Shown here one piece after another: positions 52,444 to 54,242 of a stretch of DNA of 54,242 nt. The notes beneath the pieces are model-generated. The model had not been told where the DNA came from, did not search any database, and saw only the letters and a program-made list of their open reading frames with translations. The translations under genes were made by a program, and so were the position numbers. Source of the stretch: Paracoccaceae bacterium (lineage in GTDB: Bacteria > Pseudomonadota > Alphaproteobacteria > Rhodobacterales > Rhodobacteraceae); the NCBI GenBank assembly GCA_002709405.1, contig PAQV01000061.1, positions 1-54,242 on the forward strand, written 5' to 3'. Numbering within the stretch: the stretch's first letter is position 1; each line of letters opens with the position of its first letter.

Positions 52444-53340
52444 CAACAGGAAGCTGTCGTGGTCCGACCGGGCGACCCGGTGCAGGAATTCCGAGACCGA
52501 GCGCACGCGGGCGATTTCCTCGGTGCTTTGGTGGCTGAGGATCCAGATCGTGCGTTTCAGCAGGTAGCGGTCGGTCAGCACGGGCACCAGGTCGGGGTCG
52601 CGCAGGGCCATGAAACGCGGCAGGATGCCCAGCCCGGCCCCTTCGCGAATGGCCTCTCGCTGGGCATTCATCGAGCTGGAGGAAAACCGCACCGACGGGA
52701 TCAGGCCGAGGTCCTCGAGGTAGGCCAGTTCCGACGAAAACAGCATCCCCGAGATATAGCCGACGATCCGGTGACCACACAGGTCCTCGATCCGCTCGGG
52801 CCGCCCGTGACGTTCCAGGTAGGCGGGCGCGGCGAAGAAATGCAGGTGGTAGTCGGTCATCTTGCGGGCCAGTAGCCGGCCGCTTTTGGGCAGGGACAGG
52901 CCCAGGGCCAGGTGCGCCTCCTGGTCGGCCAGGCGGAACTGGCGCGAGCCGACCAGAAGCTCGACCGACACGTCCGGGTTCTCCCATTGGAAGCGGGCCA
53001 TCACCGAGGGCAGGAAGAAGGTCCCCAGCCCGTCCGGCGCTCCGATCCGCACCGAACCGCGCAGGCGCGTCGTCTCGCCGGCCACCTCTTCCTGGACCCG
53101 GTCACTGGATTGTTCGACCTCGACCGCGATGGGCAGAAGCCTCCCCGCCGCATCGGTCAGTTCGTAGGAATTGGCCCGCCGGACGAAGAGCTGCGTGCCG
53201 ATCGATTTCTCCAGCGCGCGCACCCGCCGGGCCACCGTCGTCTGGTCCACGCCAAGCGCATCCGCCGCCGCCGTCATCCGCCCGGAACGATGAAGCGCCA
53301 GGAAGAATTTCAAGTCGTTCCAGTCAAAATCATACTGCAT
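52429..53340 (-). CDS. LysR-family transcriptional regulator, divergent from the TRAP operon
   Basis: A 303-aa regulator. It opens with FDWNDLKFFLALHRSGRMT and its HTH reads AADALGVDQTTVARRVRALEKSIG. The effector domain contains RIGAPDGLGTFFLPSVMARF and a glycine-rich GAGLGILPRFMA. The ATG at 53340 is chosen over a TTG at 53361. The start sits inside a cluster of inverted repeats (53336-53360) that look like its own operator. It probably controls the TRAP genes starting at 53460 and itself. Confidence 0.92.
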   Translation of the reverse strand: MQYDFDWNDLKFFLALHRSGRMTAAADALGVDQTTVARRVRALEKSIGTQLFVRRANSYELTDAAGRLLPIAVEVEQSSDRVQEEVAGETTRLRGSVRIGAPDGLGTFFLPSVMARFQWENPDVSVELLVGSRQFRLADQEAHLALGLSLPKSGRLLARKMTDYHLHFFAAPAYLERHGRPERIEDLCGHRIVGYISGMLFSSELAYLEDLGLIPSVRFSSSSMNAQREAIREGAGLGILPRFMALRDPDLVPVLTDRYLLKRTIWILSHQSTEEIARVRSVSEFLHRVARSDHDSFLLSEAV

Positions 53341-53360
53341 GAATGCAGAATTGGTCTGCA
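53336..53360. promoter_or_regulatory. Overlapping inverted repeats, candidate LysR operator
   Basis: TGCAGA (53344-53349) pairs with TCTGCA (53355-53360) across 5 bp, and CTGCAT/ATGCAG (53336-53349) forms a second, overlapping repeat. They lie at the start of the LysR gene in the 119-bp gap before the TRAP genes, a typical LysR autoregulation position. The regulator link is inferred. Confidence 0.5.
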
Positions 53361-53459
53361 ACTTTTGTCATGTCAAACACATTTGCCGCGTTCTTTTATC
53401 CGCCCGACAGCCCGTGTTCGGGGCCGTCGGATGGGGAATTTTCAAGGGAGGGGAGCGGC

Positions 53460-53966
53460 ATGATCATCATCCGTCTCATTGACGGGGTGAATGAAATCGT
53501 GGGCAGGATCGTGTCATTCGTGGCCGTTATCTTCGCCGGAGTGATCATCTACGACGTGATCATGCGCTACGGTTTCAACGCTCCGACGCCCTGGGGCTTC
53601 GACCTGACCAAGATGTTGTTCGGGTTCTATTTCGTGCTGCTGGGAGGCTATGCCCTGCGCCACGGATCCCACGTGCGGGTCGACCTGGTGCTGGAAACTT
53701 TCAGCCCGCCGGTCCGGCGCATCGTCGATGGCCTGGGCTACGTGCTGTTCTTCCTGCCCTTCGCCTGGATCTTCGCCTCGCGCAGCTGGGAATTCGCCCT
53801 GCGTTCGCTGGCCCAGAACGAAAAGACCTATGGCGCGATCCAGCTGCCGGTCTACCCGGTCAAGATCGCCATGGCCGTCGCGGCCTGCCTGCTGCTGGCC
53901 CAGGGCGTGGCCGAGCTACTCAAGATCATTCTGAACAAGCAAGAGGTCCATCACGATGTCGGGTGA
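53460..53966 (+). CDS. TRAP transporter small permease (DctQ family)
   Basis: A 168-aa inner-membrane protein with four hydrophobic segments. The conserved DctQ features are DVIMRYGFNAPTPWGFDLTKMLFG and GSHVRVDLVLE. It pairs with the large permease in a sodium-driven importer of carboxylates. The ATG at 53460 has GGGAGGG upstream. The binding protein (DctP) is not in the window and may follow the large permease. Confidence 0.93.
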   Translation: MIIIRLIDGVNEIVGRIVSFVAVIFAGVIIYDVIMRYGFNAPTPWGFDLTKMLFGFYFVLLGGYALRHGSHVRVDLVLETFSPPVRRIVDGLGYVLFFLPFAWIFASRSWEFALRSLAQNEKTYGAIQLPVYPVKIAMAVAACLLLAQGVAELLKIILNKQEVHHDVG

Positions 53967-54242
53967 GGCTATTGGTCTGATCATGGCCGGGCTTCTTCTG
54001 CTCGGCCTTTTCATGGGTCACCCGCTGGCCTTCGTGCTGGGTGGGACGGCCGTTCTGGGTGCCATCATTGCCGGCAAACCGATGGTGCTGGGCATCGTCA
54101 TCAACCGGATTTTCGGCGATGTGCTCGACAACTTCACGCTGATCGCGATTCCGCTGTTCATCTTGATGGCGCGGTTCCTGTCCGATTCGGGCGTGACGGA
54201 TAAGATGTTCGAATCGCTTCGGCTTTTGATGTCGAACATCCG
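53956..54242 (+). CDS. TRAP transporter large permease (DctM family), partial at right edge
   Basis: Only the first 95 or so residues are present: MSGEAIGLIMAGLLLLGLF, then GHPLAFVLGG, GDVLDNFTLIAIPLFILMARFLSDSG. These are typical of the N-terminus of DctM. The start overlaps the end of the small permease gene by 11 bp, which supports translational coupling. Confidence 0.93.
   Translation, partial: MSGEAIGLIMAGLLLLGLFMGHPLAFVLGGTAVLGAIIAGKPMVLGIVINRIFGDVLDNFTLIAIPLFILMARFLSDSGVTDKMFESLRLLMSNI

Noticed and set aside
53366-53382. TTGTCATGTCAA as an eighth GntR operator
   Set aside because: It lacks the ACAA half-site at the required spacing and lies outside the regulon.
1-54242. tRNA, rRNA, CRISPR arrays, insertion sequences or phage genes
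   Set aside because: No cloverleaf-like sequence, regularly spaced repeat, transposase or integrase motif was seen. The pseudogenes show deletions and point changes without adjacent insertion-sequence ends.

Overview
The window is GC-rich (about two thirds G+C by eye) and densely coded, with many ATGA/GTGA stop-start overlaps. It carries several dipeptide/oligopeptide-type (Opp/Dpp, family 5) ABC importers, a DctQM TRAP transporter and many catabolic enzymes. This content suggests an alphaproteobacterium, most likely of the Rhodobacterales/Roseobacter type. That placement is inference from gene content; no rRNA, tRNA or other phylogenetic marker was seen.

Layout. (1) 1-4356, minus: Opp system 1 (binding protein, two permeases, an ATPase cut by the left edge), divergent from a 2-keto-4-pentenoate-hydratase-like enzyme at 4875. 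(2) 5835-16500: a locus with a binding protein, an ATZ/TRZ-type amidohydrolase, the dppBCDF genes of Opp system 2 (minus), a second ATZ/TRZ-type amidohydrolase, an MFS permease and an IclR regulator. Both permease genes of system 2 are broken: dppB has a frameshift in a T run and dppC has an in-frame amber codon. (3) 16525-22256, minus: Gfo/Idh dehydrogenase, ureidoglycolate-lyase-like protein, an 82-residue stand-alone AstE/AspA C-terminal domain, VOC protein, PuuE-like polysaccharide deacetylase/allantoinase, an SDR::binding-protein chimeric pseudogene, and an intact SDR. (4) 22601-24692: NtaA/SnaA-type monooxygenase and a GntR/FCD regulator. (5) 25011-26967: the wreck of a third Opp system, with dppB fused to dppC and a collapsed two-domain ATPase. 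(6) 27160-32296: Gfo/Idh, a small protein plus GMC oxidoreductase, a DegT-like aminotransferase and an RraA-like aldolase. (7) 41328-32318, minus: a seven-gene catabolic operon (class V aminotransferase, HyuA, HyuB, PhnW-like aminotransferase, D-2-hydroxyacid dehydrogenase, GntR/FCD regulator, SDR). (8) 48329-41518, minus: intact Opp system 3 with an amidohydrolase inside the operon. (9) 48629-54242: alpha/beta hydrolase, choline-dehydrogenase-like GMC enzyme, two LysR regulators, and the start of a TRAP operon.

The most interesting signal is regulatory. Seven copies of an 11-bp palindrome, TTGT-N3-ACAA, lie between 22.3 and 48.4 kb, all upstream of genes. They match the TNGTNNNACNA form known for FadR/FCD-type GntR operators, and two GntR/FCD genes lie among them. 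They tie together the SDR operon, the monooxygenase, the second Gfo/Idh gene, the DegT aminotransferase, the RraA gene, the HyuAB operon and the intact Opp operon. This looks like one regulon for importing and dismantling an unidentified nitrogenous compound, probably a cyclic amide, ureide or modified amino acid. The substrate cannot be read from the sequence.

A second, weaker signal is a TTTC-N7-9-GAAA element upstream of the region-2 genes, which would fit the IclR regulator there. Transporter copies 2 and the one at 25-27 kb are decaying while system 3 is intact, so the window also records transporter turnover.
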